64,000 nucleotides of DNA from Diorhabda sublineata (lineage: Eukaryota; Arthropoda; Insecta; Coleoptera; Chrysomelidae). The DNA lies in the NCBI RefSeq assembly GCF_026230105.1, contig NC_079478.1:9501653-9565652 (forward strand), given 5' to 3'. Positions 33,057 through 48,000 of this stretch are shown here, in pieces. The translations under genes were made by a program, and so were the position numbers. Within the stretch, counting starts at the first letter, position 1, and every line of letters starts with the position of its first letter. The notes beneath the pieces are model-generated. The model was not told where the DNA came from, ran no database searches, and worked only from the letters and a program-made list of their open reading frames with translations.

Positions 33057-36000
33057 CGTTTTCTTATTGGGAACGTGGCAGTGAAACACCAAAGTAGACT
33101 AATTTTAATATATTTTCCGAACTTTCGAATACTCATGTATTCATCGTCTGGGAAATAATTAACTGAGATTTGTGGTGGCTTATTAATTAAATAATTATTT
33201 CCCAGATGATGAATACATAAGTAATGAAATGGTAAATGAGATGTGCAAAATGTATCAAAATAAAGGATTTCTAATCTTCAACTCTGAAATAATTCTGAAA
33301 ATGTACTCGCTCTTCAGAGCGGTTGTAATTAAATATTCCTTGAGGCATTAGCCAGGAAAGTAGTTGTTTTCTCATTTGAAGAACGGCGGAATATATTTTC
33401 GAAAATATTTCAGAGGTGAATGGTAGAAATCCTTTGATACATTTGCACACCTTATTTATCATCGAAATCCATATTATCGGTGACTACGCTAGATTTCTAC
33501 CTGACCAATGGTTCGCAGTTGGAAGTGAGGATGGCGCCACTTAGTGTTCGCTGGGAATTGTTTAACTACATGTATCAAATGCGACGCCCTTTGACGTTGT
33601 CTTCAATTAGGGTCTCAAGCCCGAACGTGGGTTGTTAAACTACTCTGATGAGACGTAATAACGTCGAAACTAGTCAGTAGTTACACCTTCTCCTTGTAAT
33701 TGAGAGCCATTGGGGGTGTTAATATCGACAAAAGGGTCGATTTACATCACGCTCTTCAGAGGGGTTGTAATTCAATATTCGTCTAGGCATTAGTCAGGAA
33801 AGTAGTTGTTTTCCCTTCGTGTAAGCGCTTTAGTGAGTGCCGCGAGAGCACTGAATATGACCACCGCCAGATCGCCCTGTGATTGTTTCAACTCCGGAAA
33901 CAGTGACCAAAATCAACCAAATTGAACGTGCAGATCATCAACTAAGCATCCGGATGATTGCCGAGGCCGTAAACCCCGATAAAGAAGCGAGGTATTACAC
34001 TTGACAAAAGTCTGTGCGAAGTTGTTGCCAAAAAATCTGACTCCTGACCTGACGGGTCTGCTCATATTTCCTTGAAAGGTTAGAAAAAAATCTGCTTTGA
34101 AATGAACCCGATTTGAGTCGATGGAAGGGTAAAACAAAAAACGGCAGAGCTCCTAAAGGCGCTCACCAAAGAAGACCTCCAGGACTGCTTCGATCATTGG
34201 AAAAAGCCTATCGAAAGGAGTGTGGCGAGGGAAGGGGAGTATATTGAAGGGGAGCATTCGAATGTGGAAAAATTTTTATAATAAAACCCTTTTTCTTGAC
34301 CAGTCTCGTTATTCAATAGCCAGACCTAGTTTATTTTAAAATGTCTTACCTAATTCATTGCCATTTTGGGAGAAAATAGATGATGGTTTATGATGTCCAC
34401 TGTTTTGTAAGGAGTACGTTAAATGGAGGTTTATATGCCTATTGAAGCTACTTTCTTCTCTGCCGTGTACTGAAACAAGACATTTTTCAATTAATATCGA
34501 TATATAACAAATAAATGAAAAAGAGAATTTTTAGAAATGGTTCACATTCATAAGAATTGGAAAGCTATCAGTGATAGAAATAAAAAATACTTAACTAATT
34601 TAAGTAAAATTCAAAGCTCAACTTTGTAAGTTTGAACACAACTACAAATAATTTGATTAATTGCTGCTACATAGATGTAAAAACTAAGAAAAAATAATTT
34701 TTTTATGTTGAAACAGGTTTCTATTGATTCTATTCTTATTTTGGCATTCATGAAGTAGATGATTTATTGATTAATTTAAAAAATTGTAATTGTCAAGTAA
34801 TTTTTTGATAAAGACCGCAATAGTTCGAAGTGTAAAATTTTTGTCTGTTTTTAAAAATTATAGAAAAAACTAATTTTAAATCAGACCTAAAATCAATACG
34901 ATTTAGAAACATAAACATATCAAAAGGTCTAATAAATAAGAAATTGTAGAAATATATAATAAATTTGATATCGTGTTAAAATTTTTGTTATTTGTTATTA
35001 TATATATTATTGTTATATAAGAATTAAAATGCCTCGGAAATGGTCATAATCTGATTTGTCGAAGTTCTCCTCCTTTCAAGTGAGACGAAGTTAATATGAT
35101 GAGGATAAATAAGGCGCCAACTAGATACAGTTACAAACTCGTTCACGAAATAGGCCTTGAAGCCGGTCCTGCCCAGTTATAATGGAACTCTAAAATTTGG
35201 CCAATACGCCGAAGAGTTTGATGTTTGTCGACGCCTTTGATATTGCCTAGAACCAATTTTTGGAAGGTCTTATTTATTTGTTTTTCGTTTACTTTCTAGA
35301 TTTCTGGAAATGTCTATTCTGATATATATTCGAGCTTGTTTAATAGCGAGAGTCAGTTTTAAATAAATAGTCATGGTGAACAGAGCTAATTAGAAAAGTA
35401 ACCAGCGAATTTGAATAAACTAAAAAAGTAATTAAACAAGTAGTGCTTTTTTAACATCTCTTTGTACCTACTAATTTTTTATCACACCAGCTGTTTTTCG
35501 AGCGATTGTCAAATTATGCGGTAACCAAGGGAACAAATCTGTTCATGCAATATTGAATGTATGCGAGTGGAACTAAGGCTCAAGTATGCCTCAATATCAC
35601 GGTATGTCACATGACAATTTTGTATTATCAGTTTACGCACAGCATCGATGTTTTCTGGCACAACAACCGATTTTGGACGACCTTCACAAAATTCATCCTG
35701 TAGAAAGGCGCGATCACGAGTTAATTCGGAAAATCAGCGAAACACGGTTGTCCGAGTTGGTGCTTCGTCACCAAAAGTCGAAGCGAGTTGATCAGCACAC
35801 TGTTGATGGTTTAATCCGCGTCGAAAATCATAGAAAATCATCGCACGAAAATGTGATTTGATTCCATTGTTTCACAAAGATGAATGTCTCAAGAATCTGT
35901 AAACAAGTCAAATAGCACTCGTAAGACAACACATTCTGTGTGCGTTCGCCATTAAAAATTGATTGACATATTCACATCAGTGTTGCCATATCTCACAACT

Positions 36001-39000
36001 TAAGTAGCAACCCTCGTAGGACGCCCTTTTCATACCAGACATGCGAAACATAACTAAATGTTTTGTTTGATATGTTTTCCGTAATCGATAATACCGTTGA
36101 TGAAATGAATCCACTACACCATTTCTTATTTTTTCCATAGATACAGTTTCTTTTCTAAAAAGACTGGCTTTTGATAGTTACATAGAACAAAAGTAGCTTC
36201 GTCTGAATCACATTGGGAATCTAATAAACAAACACCATGTATACCTTACATCCACTTATAACTGTGTTGTTCAGTCCGCTTGAGTTATTATATTAATCTC
36301 AATATAGTTTCCTAATACTTACTTTGACTTTTGACTTTTCCCGTATGCATATGTTTCTTTTGTCGAGCTCGGGAATTTTGAAACCAAACTTGTGTCACTC
36401 GTTTGCTTAATCCTGTTATTTGAGCAATTCTCTCTAAGTCTTGACCATCGGGATTCGAATCTAATTGAAAGTTCGCCTGCAAAACTTGTAATTGTTCTTC
36501 GGTGAAAGTGGTTCGTACGCGTTTCGCTTTGTTTTTGTGGTATCCCTCTCCATCACAACCATCTAAAAATAAGAAAAGAAACCAACGGATCAAGCAAAAA
36601 GTCATACCGCCGTGATGTTTTGATCTTTTCTTGGTATCATGGTGAATTTGTAAAGAATGTTTTGCTTTTAATATTGAGTATGATTTACGAAAATTAAAAT
36701 AAGAAACTATTTTTTCAATAAATAAATTTAGTAAATTGATTTTTGTGAAAAGGTAATTCATAATGTATTTGTGTGATGTTTTTAGCGAAATAATATTATT
36801 TTTAAATTTTAATGTCTTGGTTTAAAAAAAAAAGAAATAGAGGGTTTTTTTAGTTGTATGGGAAATGATCCTAGTCTGACATACCAAGCAGAACATCAAG
36901 CTATGATTATACGTTTACCAAAATGTAAAAAATAGACACACATACACACACACATGGTTCAAAGTCAAACAATGGTATATTATGGGAAGAGCTTCCATCC
37001 AACCATTAACACGCCGTCAGTCTTCTCTACTGTTCGTTCTCCTTCCTATTTCCATGGGTTTATTGGAAGTATTTGACTATCCTCTTCTTTTCTTCAGGAT
37101 AATGCGATGCAATTTATTACTTTTTCCTCCGGTTCTGGCGTTCAGATTAAGTGTGTGTTTTCCAAAGACTCTAGAAAATCTTTAGTCGTTTCATTACAAA
37201 TAAAAACGACTCTGGTCAGTGGATTCAATTGCTAAAATTGTCCCTATCCGGATTGGCACAATGTCAAATAGGTGGTTCCTCTTCATTCTTTGTTCTTTTT
37301 TACTGCTGGTCGTGGTCCATCTGTATTCACGACATTGTTTGTTTCGCGTAGTCGGTTAACTTCTTTTACATGAACTCCCCGTAAGCAATTTTTTATACGA
37401 GGATATATTGAAAAATTCTTAGCCTCCTATAGAACCAAACAAAATATCAATGTCAAAATATTTTATTACTCAACATATTCTTCTATTAATTGGATACATT
37501 TATTACAGTGAACCTGCAACGTCTCTTGACCTTCCAAAAAAAGAAAATTTACGACCTTTTAAACTTTTTTTCAGTTGAGGAAAGAGATGATAGTCGGACG
37601 GAGCCAAATCTGGTGAATAAGGGGGTGTTCTAGTATTTCAAACCCAAATCACGAATTTTTTGCATGGCAACATGAGATTTGTGTGCAGGGGCGTTGTCCT
37701 ATAAAAACAAAATATAATAGTGATCTCCAGTTATTGTTCTACCCTTATCCAAAAAATCAATCATGATTACTCCATGGCAATCTCAAAAACTGAAGCAAGA
37801 ACTTTTCCAGCAGATTTTTGGACACGAAACCTCTTAGGTCTTGGAGAACCAGAGTGTCGCCTTTCCATCGATTGTTGCGTTGTTTCTGGATCGTAGAAAT
37901 GTACCCGAGTCTCATCCATAGTAACAATTTGGTTTAATAAGTCTACATCGTTTTCAAATGAGCACAGATCTAACGCGATGCTTCTACCCTTGCACGCTTT
38001 TGGTCAACATTCAAACATTTGGGGATCCATTTTGCAGCAATTTTTCTCATGTTCAAATTGACGTGAACTATATGATGAATGCGTTCGTATGAAATATTCA
38101 GTGCTTCAGATATCCGTTTTAGCCCAATTCGACGGTCTAATAAAATCATGTCATGAACTGCATCGATATTTTCGGGGTCTGACACAGAAACTGGCCTTCC
38201 CGATCGGTTATCAACTTCAATGGAAAGTTTACTTCTTTTGAAGCTTGCAGTCCAATTTTTCACGGTCACATACTTAGGACATCGATCACCAAGGGTATTA
38301 AGCATATCTTCGTAAATCTGCTTACCTCTCAACCCTTTTAAATACAGGCACTTGATGATGGCTCGATACTCCAATTTTTGTATTGTATTTCAATTACTTC
38401 ACACCCAATCATAATGGATGCTAATAAACTTGGAGTACAAACCAACAAACAACATCCAGTTGGAATCCTTTTTTTCATTTTCTCCGATCTTTCTGCATCA
38501 TCTGTGATAAATTTTGTCATATAGGTACTCAAGTAAACTGTTCAACTGCTTCGAAATTTCTGCTATCATATTTATATCATAGGCAAAATACGAGTAGATT
38601 AGGAACATCGTTAGAGAACAGTCTTGTGGAGATTTCTATGTCAGTCTACCTAATAGCAAAATCTTGAGCTATATTCGAAAAATATTTTTAAGTTTGCCAC
38701 ACGGCTAACGGTAATTACACTTTCAATGGAAATGTCACATCATCGTGAAAAATTTTCCAACATAATCTCTCCAAAACATCCAAAAAATTATATTTTGTTC
38801 CTCGGATAACGCGTATGTTTCTTGTCTGAAGCCGATTCCCGCCAAACCATTACGGAAAGGGTGCCGGATCGGAACGCTTTTAAACTAATTTTTCAGCAAC
38901 AATATTGACGATACACTGAGTGAAATAAATTTATTGTAATTATTTTGAAATACATATTATACTCAAATAGAATTCACGCTATTATAATTTAGTCACAGAA

Positions 39001-42000
39001 ACTTAACTAAAATCATTACCGTCAGAAGAAGTAGTCCCTCCATCAAGAATTTCCAGATAATGTGCTTTACATAAAACCCTTTCTTCGTGCAATGCAAATT
39101 CTTCTCCAGTGGACAGTTGCCTATGACATGCGGCACAAGCGAAACACGCCAAGTGGTAAACGTGGTCTCTAGCTTTACGAACCCAATCACTGGAAGATAT
39201 TCCTCTCGTGCAAATAGAGCATTTTGCTCCAAAACTCCTGAAACAAAGGAATGTATATTTAATAGAGGCGATAACTGCATACGTTTGAGGTATCATTCGT
39301 CACCGCTGCAATTTTAATTTTTTAAGCGGGTAGGGTAGAGGAGTGACTTGAAGTATACAAGTGTTATGATAAACTACGTCCCTCTTGAATTCGAAGTTGA
39401 TGATTTTATCACTGTTTTTGATAGTTATTTTTCCTGTATTTTGTAGGGACACTATTTCTGTCGATCTACAAAAGTTTGCTAAATGGTGTATGTGTTTATT
39501 TTGGGTATATATAACGTAATATGAAAGTTGCTACTTAAGTGTTGAGAAACTTGTTATCATACGAGTGCTATTTGTGATGTTTACAGATACTTCAAATATT
39601 AATCTTGGTCAAAAAATAGAATTTTTGTTTGATGATTTTCGACGCGGATTAAACCAATAGCAGTGTACTGATGAAATCGCCTCAATAGTTGGTGCTAAAA
39701 CACCATTTCGAGCTACTGTGCTTCACTGGTTTTTCGAATTCAATCGTGTTCGCACTTCGCTACGGAACGAATTTCGTGAAGATCGTCCAAAATCGGCTGT
39801 TGTGCCATAAAATGTCGATGCTGTGCGTAAACCGATATTGCAAGAAAAATCGACTATATAGGTTTTTCAAGACGGGCCAAATCCAACAAAAGTTGTTCGC
39901 GTATGAAGCAATTCGAAGCTGCTGCTTTTTCGGCATTCGTTCAATTATGAATGGTACATCAGTAGTGGGTGGTTAAAAAATCAGAGAAACTAATCACAGA
40001 AGTCGAATCATTCTCCACCAAGACAAACAATAAAATTTTGAAAAGTCTAAACATCGAATTAATTGATAATATTCCAATATCCAATTAGTTTTTATTTGTC
40101 TATTTCAAAACTTAAGTAGCAACCCTCACATGCTGTTGTTATAATATATTACATAACGAGTACGAAAAGTGATAATTAGCACACGAGTGGCAATGGGAGA
40201 GTGTAGGAAATTACGCAGTTGTTTTTATCACTTTCCGGCCAGTTATATACATATTTTCAAATTAACCAGCCCCTTAAAAATCGACAATAATGAACAATAT
40301 TCTCAATAATATTTATTTTTATTGCAAAACAATACAAACAGAGAAAAGTAAATATCAAATATGTTTGATGACAAAATCATTTGAACTTTCTATTGGAATG
40401 CGAGAAATCGAACAATTTCCCATAATATGCCAAAAACTTCAAAAGCACTACATCGAATCGTATGTGAGTTGCCTCTAGAATGCCATCATATTCCTAACAA
40501 ACGCCGTATATTGAATGAATAAAGACACTTTTTTAAATGGTTAAGAGAAAACAGACTTTTTTTATCATTACAAAAAGGCTCACTCCTGACCTGTGTGTTT
40601 GGACAGGGAGGTCGAATACTCTCTGTTCATAACCTATTTTGTTTATTTGAAATAAGTGACAACGTATGTAAAATCACGTTTTAAAATCGAAACGTGGTAT
40701 TGTTTGAAATATTTTATTATTTTCAAACTCAAAGAAATATTGTTATTATTGTTGAATATTAAGTTAAACAGTTTGAATTGGTACAACTGCATTGACATCC
40801 TTGTCAAAGAGATATTGTTATAATCAGTTTTAGTTGGTACAATTGCGTTGACATCCTTGCCAATGTCAATTTTATGTTTCGTTTACAATAAAATATAATC
40901 ACTTGACATGTGTGCTTTTACCCACAAAAACAACTCTTTGATGCCGAGGAATTGTTGAAAAAGAGTAATTGTTTTTATTCGTTAGATATGCAGCCCAATA
41001 CAGACCTGTCACTTTTTCTTAAATGTTGTTTGAGACTTTATTAACATCCCCAAACGAATTTCATTGGCCCCTCATTTTATCAAGCATAGTCATATATTTT
41101 TACTTCTAATGCCAAGGGACTAAATTAGTTACATTTATTTTTATGATTTTGGTATGAATTAAATAAACATAATATTCACAAATCTATAACTAGAGAATGT
41201 AATTTACTATAGTTAACAATATGAAAATTGAAGTAAGCCCCTTTCGCGATAAAGAAGAGTAAATCAATGAACTACTAACGTAATTTTATACCAAGAGGAA
41301 ATATTGAAGTAAAAAATATCCTGGCTTAACAAATATACATCCGCGTGAATTTAAGTAAATTAAATATTCAACAAGGGCTGCAAACGGCAAATATATTTGA
41401 AGGACCGTCTCTTTCCTACAATTTTCAAAGAGGGGCGATTCGGCAATTTGAGTTAGTCGGAGGGTCGCAGTTCTTTTGATCTTAATTTGCTTCTCTTCGA
41501 AGGATTTAAATAGTAGATACATCTACGGGGTGTATTTTAGCTTATTTTATAAAGATTTGACGTTGATTCATAAATTGAGAAAAATCTATAAATGACTCTA
41601 AATATGTATTACCGAAAACCAACACATAAATGTATTTATGAGTATTTTTGTACAAATTTTTGATTCCTACACTCTTTATCTTGAATACGGATGGCGTTAC
41701 GAAAATTTATTATCAAGCGAATCCCAATTATTTTGTTTTCTACTTATTCTAGAAATGAGGTCATTTTTTTTTAAACACCCTGTACCAACTGATATAATAC
41801 TCGTCGGAGTTATTAGTTTCAGGTTATATTTTGATGAAGGCCAGTTAGTTAGTTCATAATATATAAAAAATTTGGGGCGATAAGGAAAAAGAGTATAAGT
41901 TAATGGAAGTAAAATTGAACTTAACTTGAGCGAATAAAAAACAATAGGAGAGATTTTTCGAAAAATATTGGCCTCTAGAATATAGAAATCCGTGAGAAAG

Positions 42001-45000
42001 TTTCATCGATGGTTTAGTCAATAATACAGAACCAATTTATTAAAAGAAAAGAGCTACATATCCCAAAAGCTTCGTTTAAGGAACGTATAACTTTTACTAC
42101 GCCTTCAATGGTGAAAGAATTCGAGTCTTTCGCTTTTGTTTTATAAAAAACTCTTACAAAAACTTATTAGACAAAAGGCCAATTCCTTATAGCTCACTCT
42201 ATAGTTTAGGAGTCAAGGAATGAATGTGAAGATTCCCGCCAAGGAGTTTTTTTCCCGCTGGAATTAAGGTTTATTGGTGGGAAAACAGGTAAGTCAATTC
42301 ATTAGATTTTAGTTTATCTTCAATCTCTGAAGACGATGACTTATTGGTTATCGAAACGCTTATCAGACAGTGTAATTGTGAGTGTTGGTGTAGTGGTAGT
42401 GTATTCAGTATGAATATCGCCAACGGTTCTAGAGATTCCAACTTAATTGATATGTGAAACTAGTTTTTTGAAGTTTTGTTTCTGGTACTATCAGTAGCAA
42501 GTATTATTTTGTCGGGTCAAAAATCGACATAATTGACTTATAATCGTCACATTGGAAATAATTTGTATATAACATTCATAAATGATTAAAAGAGACCGTG
42601 AATCCAGACCATTTATCAGTAAAAACATATAAAAAGGTCTAAGAATCAATAAATTGAAACAATTCCCAGTAATTGTGAGATATTTTACCAATTTAATCCA
42701 TAATGTCGATGAAAGATATATTTTGTAAACTTATGTGCTATCCTAGGATAGTTATACCAGTGGAATAAAGTTATTTCTAGATTTTGATTATTAAGAGCAG
42801 TATATAATTAAAATTTGAAATCAATAATCGATATGGCATAGATGCGTGTGGTCTTTCAGATGAATCAGAGCCCGTCTAAAAATAAATAAAAAAAAAACTA
42901 GTGAACAAAAAACCGCTGCTTTTGTCAGCGTATTTTCTTTGAATATATTCATCAAGATTATCAGAAAATCCGAGGTAATTACATGGGACAATCTCCTTGT
43001 ATCTGTTAATGAGCGTTCTAATTCCTCTAATTTACAGTCTTTCGCTTAAAACAGGTAGTGAGCTTGTATAGTAGCGCCAGTGTGTCATCGAGTTCCAAGC
43101 GTAAAACATTAAACTTCAATTTGGAATGTTTTAAGGCCGTGTTCTTGAAAGACAGAGACTCGTAAAGCATGTTTACCGTTTTAATCCAGTATTTGGTAAT
43201 TGTTTAATTAACATTTTACAATTTTAGTGGGCGTCGATTGATTTAAATACGCGATAACAAGTCATTCACGAGTTTACTCAACTGAATTCACTGATATAGG
43301 TACGAGGTCTGGCTATTAAATAACGAGACTGCGCGCCTAGAGGGTGCCCTAGACGGGTGGAGTAAAAAACGAGTAGTGCGTTGGGTATCTAGATATCTTG
43401 TCTATCCACGTATCAAAACACGTTTCCGTCACTATTACAGTATTTGTGCAGTAGCGGTTTGAAACGAACGTGTTTTTTCTCGTACCGAAAACCATGTATG
43501 AAGAAAAACAGGAGCAACGTATCAAACTCAAATTTCTCATTAAAATTGAAAAAACTCCGACTGAGTGCTATAAATTGTTGCAAGAGGCCTATGGGGACTA
43601 TTCTCTATCTTGTGCGCGTGTTTTTGAGTGGTGTAAGCGCTTTAGCGAAGGCCGAAGAGAGCACTGAAGATGACCAGCGCCCAGGTCACCCTGTGACTGT
43701 TTCAACTCCCGAAACAGTGTCCAAAATCAACCAAATTGTGCATGCAGATGATAGAACGAGCATCCAGATGATTGCCGAGGCTGTAAACGTCGATAAAGAA
43801 ACGGTTAGAAAAATTTTACACGAGGAATTACACATGACAAAAGTCTGTGCGAAGCTGGTACCAAAAAATCTGACTTCTAATTAGAAGCTCTTGCGCCAAC
43901 GGGTCTGCTCAGATTTCCTTGAAAGGTTAGGAAAAGATCTGCTTTGAAAAGGACCCGATTTGAGTTGATGGAAACGGTAAAGCAACAAACATCAGAGCTC
44001 CTAAAGGCACTCACCAAAGAAGACTTCCAGCACTGCTTCGATCAATGGAAAAAACCTATGGAAAGGTGTGTGGCGATGGTAGGGGAGTATATTGAAGTGG
44101 AGCATTCGAATGTAGAATAATTTTTATTATAAAACCCTTCTTCGTAACCAGTCTCGATAGCCAGACCTCGTATATTATATACAAGGAGATTGCTATTCAG
44201 AAACATTCTAAAAAATTGGTCCAATTGGACAACTGTTCTATCATCGATTTGTTCAAATTGGAGAACAGCAAATAGAACTTTGCTTCAAGACCCAACTACT
44301 TTTATTTTCGACAGTTGTTGAGAGTTAGAAACGAGATTGAGAATTGAAGTAACAAGATTACGCACTAAAAATGTTTTACCACATTTTTCATATCTACAGC
44401 CTCATGTACATCTTGAGATCTAGGTATTACTCTAATAATATGTGGAATTGGGGACGACCATAAAATTTTTAGTTCTGTTACAATGACCCAACTCGTGATT
44501 GTGGTTGACACAAAGATTAGACAACTCGTGAATGAAATGGAGAATAAAAATAAAATATATCTTTACAGTATATTATTACAAAATATAATACACTCCAAAC
44601 ACATAACAAAACACATGAAAAAACAATAAAAAATATTACAAACACATATTTCACAAATCCAACCTAACCAAAAGCAAGTGTGCATTATTATTTTACAAAT
44701 TACGGCTTACGCAAACTTTAAAAATTCATTTCTCTATTGTATATCATCTCAATTTCTTCCAATGTAGTCTTTATTGAAGTTTAAATATTTGTCCCATCGA
44801 TGTTCTAGCATTTCAAATACAAAAGACTTCATTGTCTGGAGACAATAGTGATATTTGATCTTTGGAAACATCCAGTACTCGTTGGGTATTATATCAGATC
44901 ATCAACTAATTCGAACCATGCCTAGTCTATTGCAATGAAGACTTGTGACTGGGTGCGTTAACCTCGTGTAAAAGAAAACGCAACGTCTCTTCTCGTTTAT

Positions 45001-48000
45001 CTTTTATAACGTCACGTATTTTTGGAACCAAATTTGCATAATAATCACCTGTAACTGTGGCCCCTTTTTTGCAGTTAAATCACTAAAATTTACGTTTTCA
45101 GAATCTCATTTTGATCTCTACATCATAGTGATGGATCTATCATTGTTGGTAATCTTGCACGAAAATTTTTTTCATATTTCTGTTATCATCCGTCATACTC
45201 ATCGTGCAGACATTTTTTCATTCTGTGTTTGACTGTACGCTACATTTAAACTGTAAAATGTGAAAAAACATCACAGGAAAGTTTATTATATCTTTTTTAA
45301 TGTCAACATTTGAAAAAAAAAATACTTCAAGTGATAAATTCATCTATCTATTACATTATTAACCGACCATACTATATACTGAACTTTGGGTGGTCTAAAC
45401 ATTTTTTAACTTTAGTTATATAAATATAGATATCTTATTATTAGTCAATAGACATAAATATTGACCAAAATAGTTTATATTATTTATAAATTATAAACTT
45501 TTTTCAACACATTATCCGGAGCAATTAGTGTCTGTCACAACAAAATCATATATTGTCATCAATATTGCCTTTATTATTATTAATAACAAACTAGATTGAA
45601 AATTAATTTTTAATGTGGAACAAGTTTTCAAAATTTAAATTGTAAAAAATAAACATCAATGTTCGATCAGAAACCAAACCCGTTCAATAGGCACCTTCGC
45701 CAAAAACTAAAATTAACAAAATTACTGATGATGCAATGTCCACTCCACATTATCTACAAGTGTGGAAACGCTAAAAAAAAATTCTTAACACGTTGAATAC
45801 GAACTACAAAGTTTTTAAGCTTACATTTTCTATACCTTTTAATCATAACTTTGTATTCAATTAAGTATTTTTAATGATATAGTGCGATTGAATAAAATTA
45901 GAAAAATCGCATTGGCAGTAAACGTGTTAAAGTATTCAGTTTGGTATCTCTTATAGGCAAACTTCGAAGAGAAATTGTATTGCAGTGGCATTTTACAAGG
46001 TCTTGGCCTCCAAATATAGAAGCATATCAACACACACCCCGAAATTGAGGAAATTCTCCTTGAATTATGTACTTACTTGATGCCTAAAATCCCAAATGGA
46101 GGAAGACCTCATTATTGATCAATATCACAACGAATTAAACATTTTTTTACAATAGAGTCTCTAAAGGCGTCGTCTTCATGACTACTTTAGCTGATTATAG
46201 CTCAAAAATAATATGCTCAAACCAACCTTTGTTTATTTATTATACGAAATGAGACCTATATAAAAATAAGTGATTTTATTTTAAAACTTTTTTATTCAGT
46301 TATCAATAACAATTTGATTCACTCATCCAAAAAAATACAAGTACAAGGTAAGCCATTGAAACATCAAATTGTCAGAATAAGCCTATTTAAACATGTTACA
46401 AGTCAATGGCGGCTCCTGGTTGAACTTTTATTTTTAAATTTCCATAATTTTCGGCCTTCATACTGAAATAATGAATTGTTAGAATAATTGCCATTGAAGA
46501 AATATATGAATCACCAAGCACCACTTTAAGCCTTTACTCATGTATTTAGTATACTAATTTATTACTATTGTGTGAAGAAAGTTTGCAATATTTCAATTTT
46601 CAAAAATAAATCGCACTAATCTTAAATTCCTTAGTCTATGAAATGTGATGTGATATGGAGTGAGTTTGTGACCATATGTCAGGACTCATTTCGTGGCTAA
46701 ACAATCATATTTCAAACTAGTTTTTGGTGAAAAGTCATTTGAATTTATTGAATAATCTGTTGCATCTCATTGGTATCTGAAAGCCTCTTTCACCTTCCCA
46801 AAACAAAGTTATCAGTCAGTGAATTAATAGAATAAAAGTTAATTGTTAATAAAAAGTAGTTCGTAAATATTTTTATTGATTAAGCAATAAAACTTTCTTA
46901 TTAATCACATTATACTATTCAATTTTTCTATTTGATGCGACGAACCAAAAGGAGTACGATTTTTATCAAAAGAACCATAACTAAATTACAATCTCCCCGG
47001 AGGTCTTTTACCAATGAAATACAAGTCATCTTGCTGCAATAGAAACATGTATACGTTTCAAATACCAAACGATCGATCTCAGATACAATCCTTTTGTTTT
47101 ATAAGTTATGAAAAATATTCTTATTCCATCAGCACAGAATAATAACCGAGGTATGGGTCATCAGCGTGATTGCGCTAATACTGAATGCGGTGTTCAATAC
47201 TGGCAGATGTCTATTTTTACGAGAGCCCCCGAAGGTAAATGTTATCTATTTTTATACTAATTACGCTACGAAATGGTTCTGCTATTATATTATATAAAAT
47301 ATTGTTAAAGAGTGCAACTATGTGAGCTAAATAAAATTATTATTACTTTGCTAATTCGTTCTGTTCATTACGACTATTTATTGTAAACTGAACTAAACTG
47401 CGCTACAAAACTCCTTATTTATGGATAAAAAATATCCGAAAATAATTCTCCAAACTTCTTGAACATAAAGGAACAAAACAAATAAATAAATAGACCTTCC
47501 TATTAATCATTTAAAAGAAAAAATGCGAATAAATCGCTTGCTATAAAAGAACAGAACTTGAGATCATACGAATTCCGGAATGTATAAAAAATATGCGCCT
47601 TCGCCGAAATTTAAAATTTCATTGTAGCCAAGCAGGAGCGGCTTAAGGACCCTTTTCGCGAACTTGTTCGTAACAATAATTGAATAAATTTTAAGTCGAT
47701 CAGAAGTACATAAGGTGATTAGATGCTCTAACATATTTATTACGAAAAGTATATCATATATTGTAGATGACAATTACAAACGCGAAGACCGCATATTTCT
47801 ACATTTAATTGTTCAGAATTCACAGTTTGAGTACACTGCTTACTGCTACGACTACAAGAACACTCACAGTTGCATTGTATGATGTGCGTTTCGCGTTATC
47901 GTCTTCAGAGACCGAAAATTGTCTATGTCAAAAAAGTAGCAGGCCGGAAGTGGATACTATTTTTATTATTTATATTTATTTATAGTGAACATTTCCACGA

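Larger units (their letters stand above)
40132..43300. other. Awh intron 1 region, mostly featureless
   Basis: Besides the tandem motif at 40770-40868 and the foldback at 42300-42440, no gene or known element was recognised. Open frames here are short and biased by AT content. Confidence 0.35.

Noticed and set aside
32964..33158. + strand open frame with a long Tyr-Ile repeat
   Set aside because: Pure translation of the (TA)n microsatellite.
35586..35861. + strand open frame of 91 codons
   Set aside because: Antisense to mariner transposase coding on the - strand.
38993..39317. Overlapping open frames on both strands at the LIM2 exon
   Set aside because: Only the frame with the LIM cysteines and matching splice sites is real.
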